A stretch of DNA of 64,000 nucleotides from Crambe crambe (lineage: Eukaryota; Porifera; Demospongiae; Poecilosclerida; Crambeidae), in assembly GCA_963924555.1 (NCBI GenBank), contig OZ004590.1, positions 496,001 through 560,000 of the forward strand. The letters are read 5' to 3'. The notes under the pieces were generated by a model. That model had not been told where the DNA came from and did no database searches. It saw only the letters and a program-made list of their open reading frames with translations. The first letter of the stretch is position 1; the number at the start of each line of letters is the position of its first letter. Of this stretch, positions 43,031 through 52,868 are shown in pieces. Both the position numbers and the translations under genes were made by a program.

Positions 43031-43590
43031 CTGAGGATGAGGTGTAATGTATAGAAAGTACACCAGATGTGGGCCACACAAAGTGCGGAGGAGCCAAGAA
43101 CAGTTAAAATATTTGAATGAACCAAGAATTTCCTTCGTCTATCATTTACCATAGTAAATTCCTTGGCTTTTTTCAACTAGATCGCATTCATCTGTTTTAT
43201 ATTTGTGTACATGCAAGATCAAACAATTGTTAAGCTGTTTTTCAGTCATTGTGGACCGCAAATAGGTCAAAACATGTCTCAAAGCTGAAAATATTCGTCT
43301 CTTCAAATCATCAAAATTAAAAGTTCACGTCTTTCAAAACAGTGACCATTAGCAGCTTTGACAGAAGAGACTCCAAAGCCAAAACTGGATGTAAACTTTG
43401 GTCAAACCTGTCTTCCAATTCTAACTTGACAGTAGAAGCAAAAATTTTAATCAGCTATATTATGTATAAGTACATTGCTAATTAGATGTGATTGTTTTTA
43501 ACAGAGCATTGCACATTTTAACAAGTTCTGCACACTTTTAACAGCTCAATAAAAAGTTCATGAATTTTATTGTAATGTAGGCAAAAAAAA
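43031..43590. other. no recognisable gene
   Basis: AT-rich, with no motif-bearing ORF. Confidence 0.35.
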
Positions 43591-43593
43591 ATT

Positions 43594-43613
43594 GGGGGGG
43601 GGGGGGGGGGGGG
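43594..43613 (+). repeat. G20 homopolymer
   Basis: Twenty consecutive G after AAAAAAAAATT, a potential G-quadruplex on the plus strand. Confidence 0.9.
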
Positions 43614-44690
43614 ACTCTAGCCCCCACCCTCAGCTTTCTATACCATGATAATTTTGTGTACAAGATCATTATCATTATTAATAATGATGCAATAAGTGAT
43701 TTTGATGTTGTGGGCAGGGTTTCTATGCTTCATTATCTTTGCATTTCTACAGTTGAATAGTTTGAAGAATCATACAACAACTTCTCAAGATCTTGTGCAA
43801 GGTATGGTCATACACTTTAAAGTCACCCATACTCAATAATTATTGAACAGTGCCCTGAGTGAATGTCTACATAGATATCAACCTCTCCAGGGAAATTTTC
43901 ACATCACCCTTAGATTTGAACATTTTTCCTTTGATGTGGATGATTTTTCATGCATTTTTTTTTAAAGTCATTGTACAATTGAGCGCCAAAAATTAAAAAA
44001 AAAGGTTAAGTAGGGATGGCCTAAAATCTAGCTGGGCTGTATAATGTACTGCAACCTCATATGAAAATAATCCCTATCACTGCCTAGAGTTATATAACTA
44101 ATGGCAGTTGGATTGTTTTCATATATTTTCAAAAGTAGAGATAGTGTTTATAAAGATTTGAAGATTCAAAGTATGTGATGCATGTTTTTCAGCAAGGAAA
44201 TCTGAAAATTTGTTGTATAAATTCATTCACTATAGCTGTCATACCAAATCTGTACCATTTTTATGCAGTGCATAATATGTACCTGGTGTCATACTGTCGT
44301 CCAATGAATTTCAGTTTAGTACTCTTTGTAGTACCTAGACCTAATGTTTAGTGGATACAGCGTGTGGGTTGGCCATAAAATGACGTCATCTACCCTCAGA
44401 TCATGACTCTGCTTCAAATGATCAATCAGAACCTTTTGATGAGATTCATGATAATAAGCATACCACCATCTGTTGGCATGGACATCACTTGACCTTGCAT
44501 ACTATTCACTCTAATGTTTGTGACATGTCTATGGCACTGAAAAAGGGTGAAGCTAGTTATCTCTGTTACATGGTTAACATAATTGGTTTGCAACAAAATG
44601 ACTTTAAAATAATGTACAAAGTATTCCAGGCCTACCTATTCATGCTAAGGTCAAAATGTCAAATACCGTTATTTTCAGGTAATAACAGAT
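43614..44690. other. no gene; family B MITE fragment
   Basis: About 43978-44130 is a degraded family B copy (AAGTAGGGATGGCCTAAAAT, CTGGGCTGTATAATGTACTG). The remainder holds no recognisable coding sequence. Confidence 0.45.
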
Positions 44691-44694
44691 TTGT

Positions 44695-45035
44695 GTGAGG
44701 TCAAGGTCCAAGAACCACATGTACAGGGACGGGGGCATAAAAATGTCTGCCATGTTGTAGAAAATGATGTGCTAATTTTTAGCATGTCGAGTTAAAGGTA
44801 AAGAATTACAGCTGCAGTTGATTTTGAGTAGTGTGGTATGACCATTTCCAAAATAAGTTGTTTGATGATGATGATGAAGGACCAGATGAAAATGGCAATT
44901 TATAGAAGTCACTGTAAAATGATACTGCTTTGTCTTCTGCTCTTCATACTTGAGTCCTAACAGATGTTCTGCCTTCAAGTAAGGAGTACTAAGTATTAGT
45001 CCAATGGGGCAATCCGTGCCATCCCTACTTAACTT
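44695..45035 (+). repeat. dispersed repeat family D, copy 1
   Basis: AGGTCAAGGTCCAAGAA, GGGGCATAAAAATGTCTGCC, AAATAAGTTGTTTGATGATG, TCACTGTAAAATGATACTGC and CCATCCCTACTT follow in order, as in 47.27-47.70, 48.56-49.0 and, reversed, 55.2-55.58 kb. Reverse ORFs here are conserved only as part of the repeat. Confidence 0.75.
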
Positions 45036-45250
45036 CAAGTGGATGAAGGTGTTGGGTGAGCTCTGACTGTCCTTTTAGCTCATTTGAGACTAAGGTGCCC
45101 TCAGGGATATTGATCAAGAGATACAGTGATTAGTAATTAACTCACGTGTGAGCACCTCCAAAGTCAGTGAAGGCACCGCTGGCACTCTGCTGGACTTCAT
45201 ACACTCACAATGAAATAAAATATAGAGATGACCATTGCACTGTTTACATA
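45036..45250. other. no recognisable gene
   Basis: Nothing recognised. Confidence 0.3.
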
Positions 45251-45405
45251 TATGTTAGACACCGAGACCAAGGGATTTATGGTCTATTTAGAAACCTGAG
45301 AGCCCTGGGCTGTAGCGTCCTGAGCGCAGTGAGGGCGCTACTAAGGGCCCGAAGGTTTCTAAACAGACTGTAGATCCTGTTGGTCGAGGTGTCTAACTTA
45401 GGCCA
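45251..45405. mobile_element. ~155-bp hairpin MITE
   Basis: GTTAGACACCGAGACCAAGG is mirrored by TTGGTCGAGGTGTCTAAC; the inner arms are TTTAGAAACC and GGTTTCTAAA. The GC-rich centre (GAGCGCAGTGAGGGCGC) is unlike the AT-rich surroundings. Confidence 0.7.
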
Positions 45406-46790
45406 CTATTTATAGAATCCTAGTTTCCTGTCCAAGAAGATATCCACAAGTGCTGCGGGCGGGCGGTTATTATAATTATTCTATTACTGCTTCTTTGTTT
45501 GTCTCAAGGGTCCTGTCTTCGTCATTCACTAGTCTCGCGGCCCGCGAGACTACTCATTCACCACTACGGTGCACGGGCTTTCTCAAAAGAGCTGCATTTG
45601 AAGCCAAAATTTGCGCGCCTACTGCGCACATGAGCAATGGCAGGCGCTAGGCAGTAATAATATTTTTTGATGCGGTGACATTTTCAATACACGGGCGGTG
45701 GACAGGAAACAATCATTCTAATAATAGTGGCCTTATTTAGACTTATTTAGACTATAGCCAATCACTGGAGTTGTTTAACTTACCTCAATATACACTTGGA
45801 AACAATAACCATGGTTTTTAAATGCAACAAACATGAATCAGAGCACACCTAGAAACAATAACCATGGCCACTGCGATGCATTGCTAGAATTAGACCAATT
45901 GGAATGACCTTCTTTACCGGGTTTTCTAAGTGCCAACAGCACTTAGAGAACCAGCTCGGGAGGGACTCTACGGGATTTAGAGTCCCTCTAACTGACCAAT
46001 CAGGTAACTGGCATGTGACTAGCTATAGTCGAAGTGCCTTTAGCTACAATAGTAAGTTTACTAAGTGCCATAGGCTCTTAGTAAACCCTGGTACACAGTG
46101 AAAAATCTACAACTTGTAACAGGTCTGGACTGCCCCACATACCAGTTATGACCTGTTACACAGGTCTGTAACGGGTCAGTATAATCTACAAGTCTGTAAC
46201 AGGTCCATATTTTTGGACTGTATCAGATCTGCTGCTTACATCATAGTTGGTAGAATTTGAAGTGGATTTATCCAGAAGTCATAGCTGTAGCTTGAGTGGT
46301 TCGAGAGATATGGTTGTCTATGAAGAATAATAATAATAAGAAGAATAATAGAGAAGAAGAAGAATCCAGCGATTTACTAGACAAGGCATTGAATATTGCC
46401 ATTGAATACCTTACTGTGAATTATTCACCAACCAGATTGCTTGAATCCACGTGTGTACTAGGGTATGTTCGTGTAACATATTCAATTGGCAAGCAAAGCA
46501 GTTTCTGAAGGTGAAACTTGATTTGTACTTCAACTTCTTAGGCTAAGATATTGCTGCCAGGATGAAGTGGTGGTACAGCTGCATACACAGGAGGCAATGC
46601 TTACCACAGAAAGCCAAGCGCCTACAATCTACTTAGATAAGCCTAGCACCTCTATGACAAAATACTGTAGAAATTAATAAGCTCAAGCTGTTTGTTGCTA
46701 AGTGTTGTGGTCATGTTTTATTTATGGAGTCAAGGTGAAATGAATGGATGTGCATGCGTATTAAATGTGACATACTCATTATATCTCATG
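45406..46790. other. no gene; several short hairpins
   Basis: TAGTCTCGCGGCCCGCGAGACTA at 45532-45554, an AAGTGCCAACAGCACTTAG hairpin at 45930, GGGACTCTACGGGATTTAGAGTCCC at 45962 and TTTACTAAGTGCC...CTCTTAGTAAA at 46056 are short inverted repeats. 46235-46380 is a fragment of the 3.74 kb repeat. Three ACAGGTCTG-type blocks lie at 46119-46205. Confidence 0.5.
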
Positions 46791-47715
46791 ATGAGATATA
46801 ATGAGGGAGTGAAGTAGGAATAGTTACCTTGTAGTTGGTGATGGGTAAGGGGTTACTTGACTGAAGTTCACTCTCTTGTTGCTGAACTTTTTAAAACCGC
46901 ACACAGCCATCCCAACTTCTCTTTTTTATTTAGAATAAATATTTTTTCCTTTACTTGTTCATCATCTTTTTTGATATAATGTTCTATTATTTTATTACAG
47001 GCAACTGGATGCTATGAAAAATTAAAGTTCACGTATTGTAGCTATGTAGTTCAATCACAATATTGTATGAGCCAACTGATCTGGAAGATCTATACAGTTT
47101 ATAATAAAATTGCCATTGACCTAATTTTGTATATAATTTTTAAGGCCTTTACTGATATGTACCTGATATACTGTTGCACCAAGGGTTGATTCATAACCAG
47201 ACTAGTGCCTAGGGTTTATGCTCTGAGTATCAAGAGACCGAGAAAGCTAATGACAGATTCACTAGTCAGTTGCGAGGTCAAGGTCCAATTAAGAATCACG
47301 TGTACAGGGCGGGGCATAAAAATGTCTGCCTTGTTGTAGGTTGAAAGCTAACAAGTTGGAAAATGACGTGCTCTTTTCGAACATGTCGATTTAAAGGTAA
47401 AGGATTATAGCGCAGTCATTTCTGAGTAGATTGGTATAAGAATTATAACATTTGAATGAACCATTTCTGAAATAAGTTGTTTGATGATGATGATGATGAT
47501 GAACGACCAGATGAAAACAGCGATTTTTGAAGTCACTGTAAAATGATACTGCTTTGTTCTCTGCTCTTCATATTTGAGTCCTAGCACATTGAAGGTATTC
47601 TCTCCAAGTTAGGAGTTGCTGACTGCAGGAGGTAAGTATTCTGGAGTTATGAAAGAAAATACTCCAATGTAACATCCGTACCATCCCTACTTAGAGAGTA
47701 CTATTGTACTCTCTG
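46790..47715 (+). repeat. tandem duplication, unit 1 (family A arm + family D copy 2)
   Basis: From GGGAGTGAAGTAGGAATAGT through a family A arm, GGCAACTGGATG, TTGTATATAATTTTTAAGGC and the family D blocks to CATCCCTACTTAGAGAGTAC. The same succession recurs at 48.08-49.02 kb. The (GAT)n tract is one unit shorter here than in unit 2. Confidence 0.85.
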
Positions 47716-47929
47716 ATAGTGGTATGTTATTACTCATCACTAGGTTCTGATTGGTTAAATATTATGTATTTGATTCAAAACTCAGTTATTATCTGCATGT
47801 GATAATTGCTTACTAGCAATCAGTTTGCAGCAGCTGCTTGCCTCTAAAGCAGCAAGCTCCATACTGATGGGGGTGCTAACATGGACAGCATAACTAACAT
47901 TTGACCCCTTAGTGATGCATAATTAAATA
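47716..47929. other. spacer between tandem units
   Basis: No gene or repeat partner recognised. Confidence 0.3.
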
Positions 47930-48245
47930 AAGGAAAAAATATTTAAAAAAGAGAAGTAGGGATGGCTGTGTGCGGTTCAAAAAAGTTCAGCAACAAGAGA
48001 GTGAACTTCAGTCAAGTAACCCCTTACCCATCACCAACTACGAGGTAACTATTCCTACTTCACTCCCATGCATGATGAGATATAATTTAAGGGAGTGAAG
48101 TAGGAATAGTTACCTCGTAGTTGGTGATGGGTAAGGGGTTACTTGACTGAAGTTCACTCTCTTGTTGCTGAACTTTTTTGAACCGCACACAACCATCCCT
48201 ACTTCTCTTTTTTATTTAGAATAAATATTTTTTCCTTTACTTGTT
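47930..48245. mobile_element. palindromic MITE family A, fullest copy
   Basis: The left arm AAATAAAGGAAAAAATATTT, AAGTAGGGATGGCTGTGTGC, GTTCAGCAACAAGAGAGTGA mirrors the right arm ending in TTTTTATTTAGAATAAATA and TTTCCTTTACTTGT. The loop (about 48066-48094) holds GATGAGATATAA. Its right arm forms the start of tandem unit 2. Confidence 0.8.
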
Positions 48246-49025
48246 CATCTTTTTGGATATAATGCTCTATTATTTTATTACAGGCAACTGGATGATATCA
48301 AAAGTTAAAGTTCACATGTTGTAGCTATGTAGTTCATTGCATATTTCATCATAATAATTGTATGAGCCTGATCTGGAAGATCTACAGTTTATAATAAGAT
48401 TGCCATTGACCTAATTTTGTATATAATTTTTAAGGCCTTTACTTACTGATATGTACCTGATATACTGTTGCATCAAGGGTTGATTCATAACCAGACTAGT
48501 GCCTAGGGTTTACGCTCTGAGCATCGAGAGACTGAGAAAGCTAATGACAGATTCGTTGCGCGCGTGCGAGATCAAGGTCCAAGAATCACGTGTACGGGGC
48601 GGGGCATAAAAATGTCTGCTTCGTTGTAGGTTGAAAGCTTACGAGTTGGAAAATGACGTGCTATTCTTGAACATGTTGATTTAAAGGTAAAGGATTATAG
48701 CGCAGTCATTTCTGAGTAGATTGGTATAAGAATTATAGCATTTGAATGAACCATTTCTGAAATAAGCTGTTTGATGATGATGATGATGATGATGAACGAC
48801 CAGATGAAAACGGCAATTTTTGAAGTCGCTGTAAAATGATACTGCTTTGTTCTCTGGTCTTCATATTTGAGTCCTAGCATGTTGAAGGTGTTCTGTCTTT
48901 AGGTTAGGAGTTGCTGACTGCAGGAGGTAAGTATTCTGGAGTTATGAAAGAAAATATCAAGTACTACTCCAATGGAGCATCCGTGCCATCCCTACTTAGA
49001 GAGTACTATCGTACTCTCTGATAAC
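48080..49025 (+). repeat. tandem duplication, unit 2
   Basis: Same blocks and order as 46790-47715 with point differences. The reverse ORF here (48695-48880) and its partner (47405-47587) are nearly identical, but this only reflects the DNA repeat. Confidence 0.85.
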
Positions 49026-49209
49026 ATACTCGCTCCTGGATCAGCTCTAGGACTTTCCATAGAGATGTATTATCTCAGAAGGAAGGTGAGAAGAATGAGA
49101 GCTGTGCATTTCATATTTCCAGTATAATATCAACATAACTCAATAACAAACTGTAATAAAAATATAAAGCATAATCTAAAATTAGAAATAAAATCTGTGT
49201 TGGTAGAAT

Positions 49210-52200
49210 TCAAATTCTCACTTTGTTTGAGTGTTGAACTTTTTTCTTAACAATTTGGTTTTTTATCTCGAATGTAACTTCATCCCCGATCATTGCACAT
49301 CCTTTCGAACCAGGACACTTCTTGCACGATGCACATTTTTCATCTGAGTTTATAAAGCCAGGCCAAGTGTGAAATCCAAAAATATGTCCAGCTGCTAAAG
49401 GGACACCCCCTGTGGCAATATGTCCGATACCACCTATCACCTTTTCAGCAATGGTATATTTTGGTACGAAATCAGGGTGGCACATTGATTTTTCATATTC
49501 TATGGTTTCTCCTGCTGGATTAAAGACACATACTTCTTTACCCTCCTTGTCATAGCGAATCTTGTAGGAACATTGTGCACAGACCTCATCACTGAAAACC
49601 AATGGAAGGATGCTCTCTTTCAAGATTGATGCTTCCCGTATTTTATCCAAAGCTTCTTTAGGGCTGTTGAATAAACCAATATAAATGATGGGGGGGCAGG
49701 AGATAGCCTCGTCATTGGTAGTCATTTTTAGAGCCTCATGAAATACCTCCTTTGTTACCTTAAGTAGTTCAGTGTTGAATCCCAGATTTTGATAATATCG
49801 TGGATTGGTAGCTGCGACCACCAAACAATTGAAGATTTCTTTTCCAAAATAGTACAAAAGAACTTCTAATTCTTCTTGCAGTGTTCCATCTGCCTTCTCA
49901 AGAGGTCCTCTCACTGGAAGAAAGTACACTATACGCCTGACCTTGAGCTGTGACTTAATCTGTTCCTTAACAAGCCATCGAACAATCTGCAGGTTTCTTT
50001 CATAAACGGAGACTTTTTCTAGAAAAATGTTGGTATCAGGAAAGCCAGGCACATCCAAAACTCGTATTTTTGAGTCTTCGTTGGACATAATCTTGCAGCT
50101 TGAAGTAACAGAGAAATGTTTCTTATTATCTTCAACTTCAGGGTCATCTGACTGAACAAATCTTTTTTTTGAATCAGGAGCAGTTATTTTGGATTCATCA
50201 GTGTTTTTCAAATCCAGTAGTTTATTTCCCAAGGTGCTCTTGCCTTGTCCAGTCTTGCCGATGATTACAATGTCGTAGTACTCTGAAGTACTGATGAAAA
50301 GTGAGTCACTCTCAACTGTTGCCTCTTCATGTTCAGCCATTTCTACTGATGGAGATACAAGATTCAATGTTTGTTCTCCATAGGTGATGCTGAGGACCCC
50401 CATGTTTCTCAGAGCTTGTTTCTCTTCTCTGGTTAGCTTCTGAATCATCTCGTCTGCACTGGGCAAGGCTCTGAATGTCAGTTGGACACAACCGGGATCT
50501 GTTTTCAGCAATCTTAATTTGTAAGAGCCTATAGCTGAGTTGAGACGAGAACAAAGCTTCTTCAATTCACCGACTGTCATGGCTTCGAAGTTACATTCCT
50601 CTATTTTGAACACAACAACTTTTCCAATTTTTTTCTCATCCTCAAAGACGTTACTAGGACACTCGCATATTCTGCGTCTTGCATACTTTTCGAAACTTGC
50701 TATGTAATCTTTCAGCAACACTTTGAGATGATGTTGCTCATCTTCGAAGAGACAAAGAATGAGTAACTCGATTAGATTGTAGTCAAAAAATGACCAATGC
50801 TTCTCTGCTTCATCAAGTAATTTATCAATCGTATCACAATCTTCAAATATCTCACGATATTTATGATTTTTTCTCATAATGATGCGTATGATCTCTTTAG
50901 CTGTTATTTCTGATCTTATCAAGGCTCTCCTTAGCCGAAACTCAAGAGTTATGAAGTCATTTTCGATACTTTCAGTATCTTCTTTCAGACGATGGATGAG
51001 ATTGGTTCTTTCATGTTCAGGCATGTCTTTAGATAGATATGGAAAGAGAGCCTTAACATCTGCAGAGATACCAGTTAGTAATTACATGCACCAACCTCCT
51101 ATAGCTAAAGGAGTCATGAAGCTATACATATACACTTCATCTAACTTACCTGCCGAACTTGTGTTTGTCTCTGTTGGACAGTTGGAATTTGATGATTGTG
51201 TACCTACGTACGAAAAATTATAATTTAGCTACATAAAATTTAATGTCACATTGACATTTTCTGTCATGCGTTCTAAAATTAATTCCGGCAGGATTAAAAA
51301 GCAAACAAAATATGGGTTCATAATAAATAGTAAGAAAACATGAATGCAGTCAATACCCATATTTTTGAACTCCAAGTATTTACATAGTTACCTGTTTGAC
51401 CAGTCTCACAATACTTTTTCTCAATAGCCTCTGATAAAGAAGAGAATTTGATAAGTGGTGCCTTGAGAGCTGTGGCAAGGTTTTTCCATGTACATGCAGA
51501 GCCTTGACCCATCAACCAATCCAGAACGACTTGATTGAAACACTCTGCTGGGTCATTGTTGAACTTGGTCCTAATGGCTTCAAGGTCTGAAGGATCTAGT
51601 TCCAACTCCACTCCTAGGTGGTACCACTTAGTGTAGGCAGCCCAGATAGAGTTCCTTACTGCCTTCAGGTCCTTAACAACTAACAGAGCTACAACAAAAA
51701 AAGATCAGTTGCTATGGATTAACAATATTAATACTACAGCCAGCAGTTATCAGTGGAGGAAATGGAAGACCTTCAGGACTGAATATAATATTTTATCTCC
51801 AAATTGAAATTTGTTCAATGCCTAGTGATGCTATAAGGCTAGACATGCCCTTTAATAATTATAAGTGAAGCTTATGAATGGCAATAACCGGATAAGAAAG
51901 TTCTGGTAATCACAAATATGTTGAGCATGCACATCATATAGGAGAGAGGATTCTTCAACTGGGAAGCTTGGGGGAGAAAAATCCCCCGCCCCAAGAAAAT
52001 AAAGCAACTTTTATCCGAAGCTGGAGTTCTTGCCAACTTTCTTGAGAAACATCTGCATAATTCAGTGCCACTCTAGCATACCTACCTTTCCTGTAGCTGT
52101 GAACATAAAGGTAGTTACAGTAGCTATGCAGTGCATGGTATATAGCTGTTAAATTTTAGCTAGTGCGCATGCTCCATATAAGTTATTTCCGGTTCCGGTT

Positions 52201-52351
52201 AAGAATGTAGCACTTAGATGGCTAGACTTACTCTTTGGACCAGGATTCATCTTGATATCACGAGTTTCAAGGACAGGTTGAGGGTGGCCGCCAGTGACCA
52301 GATGAACTTGGAAGTGGAAGGTGTCTTTATGGAGTGGGGGAAGAAAGAGCA
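49210..52351 (-). CDS. Death-domain / AIG1-like GTPase gene, four exons
   Basis: The exon model on the minus strand is A 52351-52232, B 51688-51392, C 51203-51150 and D 51059-49210, stop TGA at 49212-49210. All introns are phase 1 with GT-AG sites (for example TATCTCTGCAG and CAG/GTAAGTT). Exon B is a Death domain, including WYHLGVELELDPSDLEAIR and TWKNLATALKAPLI. Exon C is an 18-codon Ser/Thr-rich linker. Exon D counts 604 residues from the Met at 51024. It begins with a helical region (about 1-120, HWSFFDYNLIELLI), then a conserved 90-residue part, then a GTPase with P-loop GKTGQGKST (257-265) and DVPG (324-327). The usual G4 Asp motif is replaced by ATNPR, so nucleotide specificity is uncertain. 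A Cys-rich tail (CASCKKCPGSKGC) follows. The role is probably cytosolic immune or apoptotic signalling, inferred from the domains. The true start is unresolved. Confidence 0.8.
52234..52266 (-). other. 2A-like / NPGP motif before the Death domain
   Basis: Exon A ends LETRDIKMNPGPK, close to the 2A ribosome-skipping consensus D-[VI]-E-x-N-P-G-P, except that Lys replaces Glu. Skipping would release the Death-GTPase protein after Gly. Alternatively the Met in MNPGP, in good Kozak context (AAGATGA), is simply the start codon, because no in-frame ATG lies upstream in exon A. Confidence 0.45.
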
Positions 52352-52366
52352 CTGATCAAGAGATAA

Positions 52367-52734
52367 AGTGTCTGGATGAGGAAGGACACTCTACGTAGTC
52401 TAGTGTCTTATTAAATGATTACAGCTATTAAAGAGATCGAGAGAGTGGCTGAAAGTTGGATAAAGATCGGTATGAGTCCCAGCCCCTGAACGATGCAGTC
52501 AAATTCGGGCGGTATACACACACTAGGTTTGATCTAGTGCTACGTACAAAGTAGACTGTAAACTTTAACGAGCTATGGCTACACTTCAACGGAAATCTTG
52601 GGTGTGGGTGCGAGGGGTGTGGCTGGGATAAACATATCTCAAGCAATTGCAGCGAGCGAGCTGACTCTCAGGTCATGACTCATTGAAATTTTAAATATTA
52701 CACGAGTCAGCGTGAGATATATATTTCGTACGTA
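52367..52734. other. upstream region of the Death-GTPase gene
   Basis: Carries the GCGAGCGAGCTGACTCTCAG dispersed block at 52655-52674 and should hold the promoter or further 5' exons. No first exon could be assigned. Confidence 0.35.
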
Positions 52735-52866
52735 CTGCAGATTTCACTTCCGTTCGAAAATTGAGTTTTGCGTATGACCTTTGACCCTCATTACCACTGT
52801 ATAAAATTGCAATACAAAACATGCGCAGTAGCCCACGCAATTTTCAAACGCAAGTGAAATCTGCAG
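52735..52866. mobile_element. 132-bp Tc1/mariner-like MITE, TA-flanked
   Basis: CTGCAGATTTCACTTCCG at the left and the mirror CAAGTGAAATCTGCAG at the right, with TA on both sides (52733-52734, 52867-52868). Inverted ends of about 29 bp extend to the GAAAATTG/CAATTTTC blocks. It marks the 3' limit of the recognisable SNTX/FN3 gene. Confidence 0.8.
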
Positions 52867-52868
52867 TA

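Noticed and set aside
42861-43176. Minus-strand ORFs rich in Lys, Pro and Asn
   Set aside because: They arise by translating the poly-T/G tract; no conserved motif.
47405-48880. Paired, nearly identical reverse ORFs as a conserved small gene
   Set aside because: Identity equals that of the surrounding tandem DNA duplication, and the diverged copies at 44.7 and 55.2 kb do not keep the frame.
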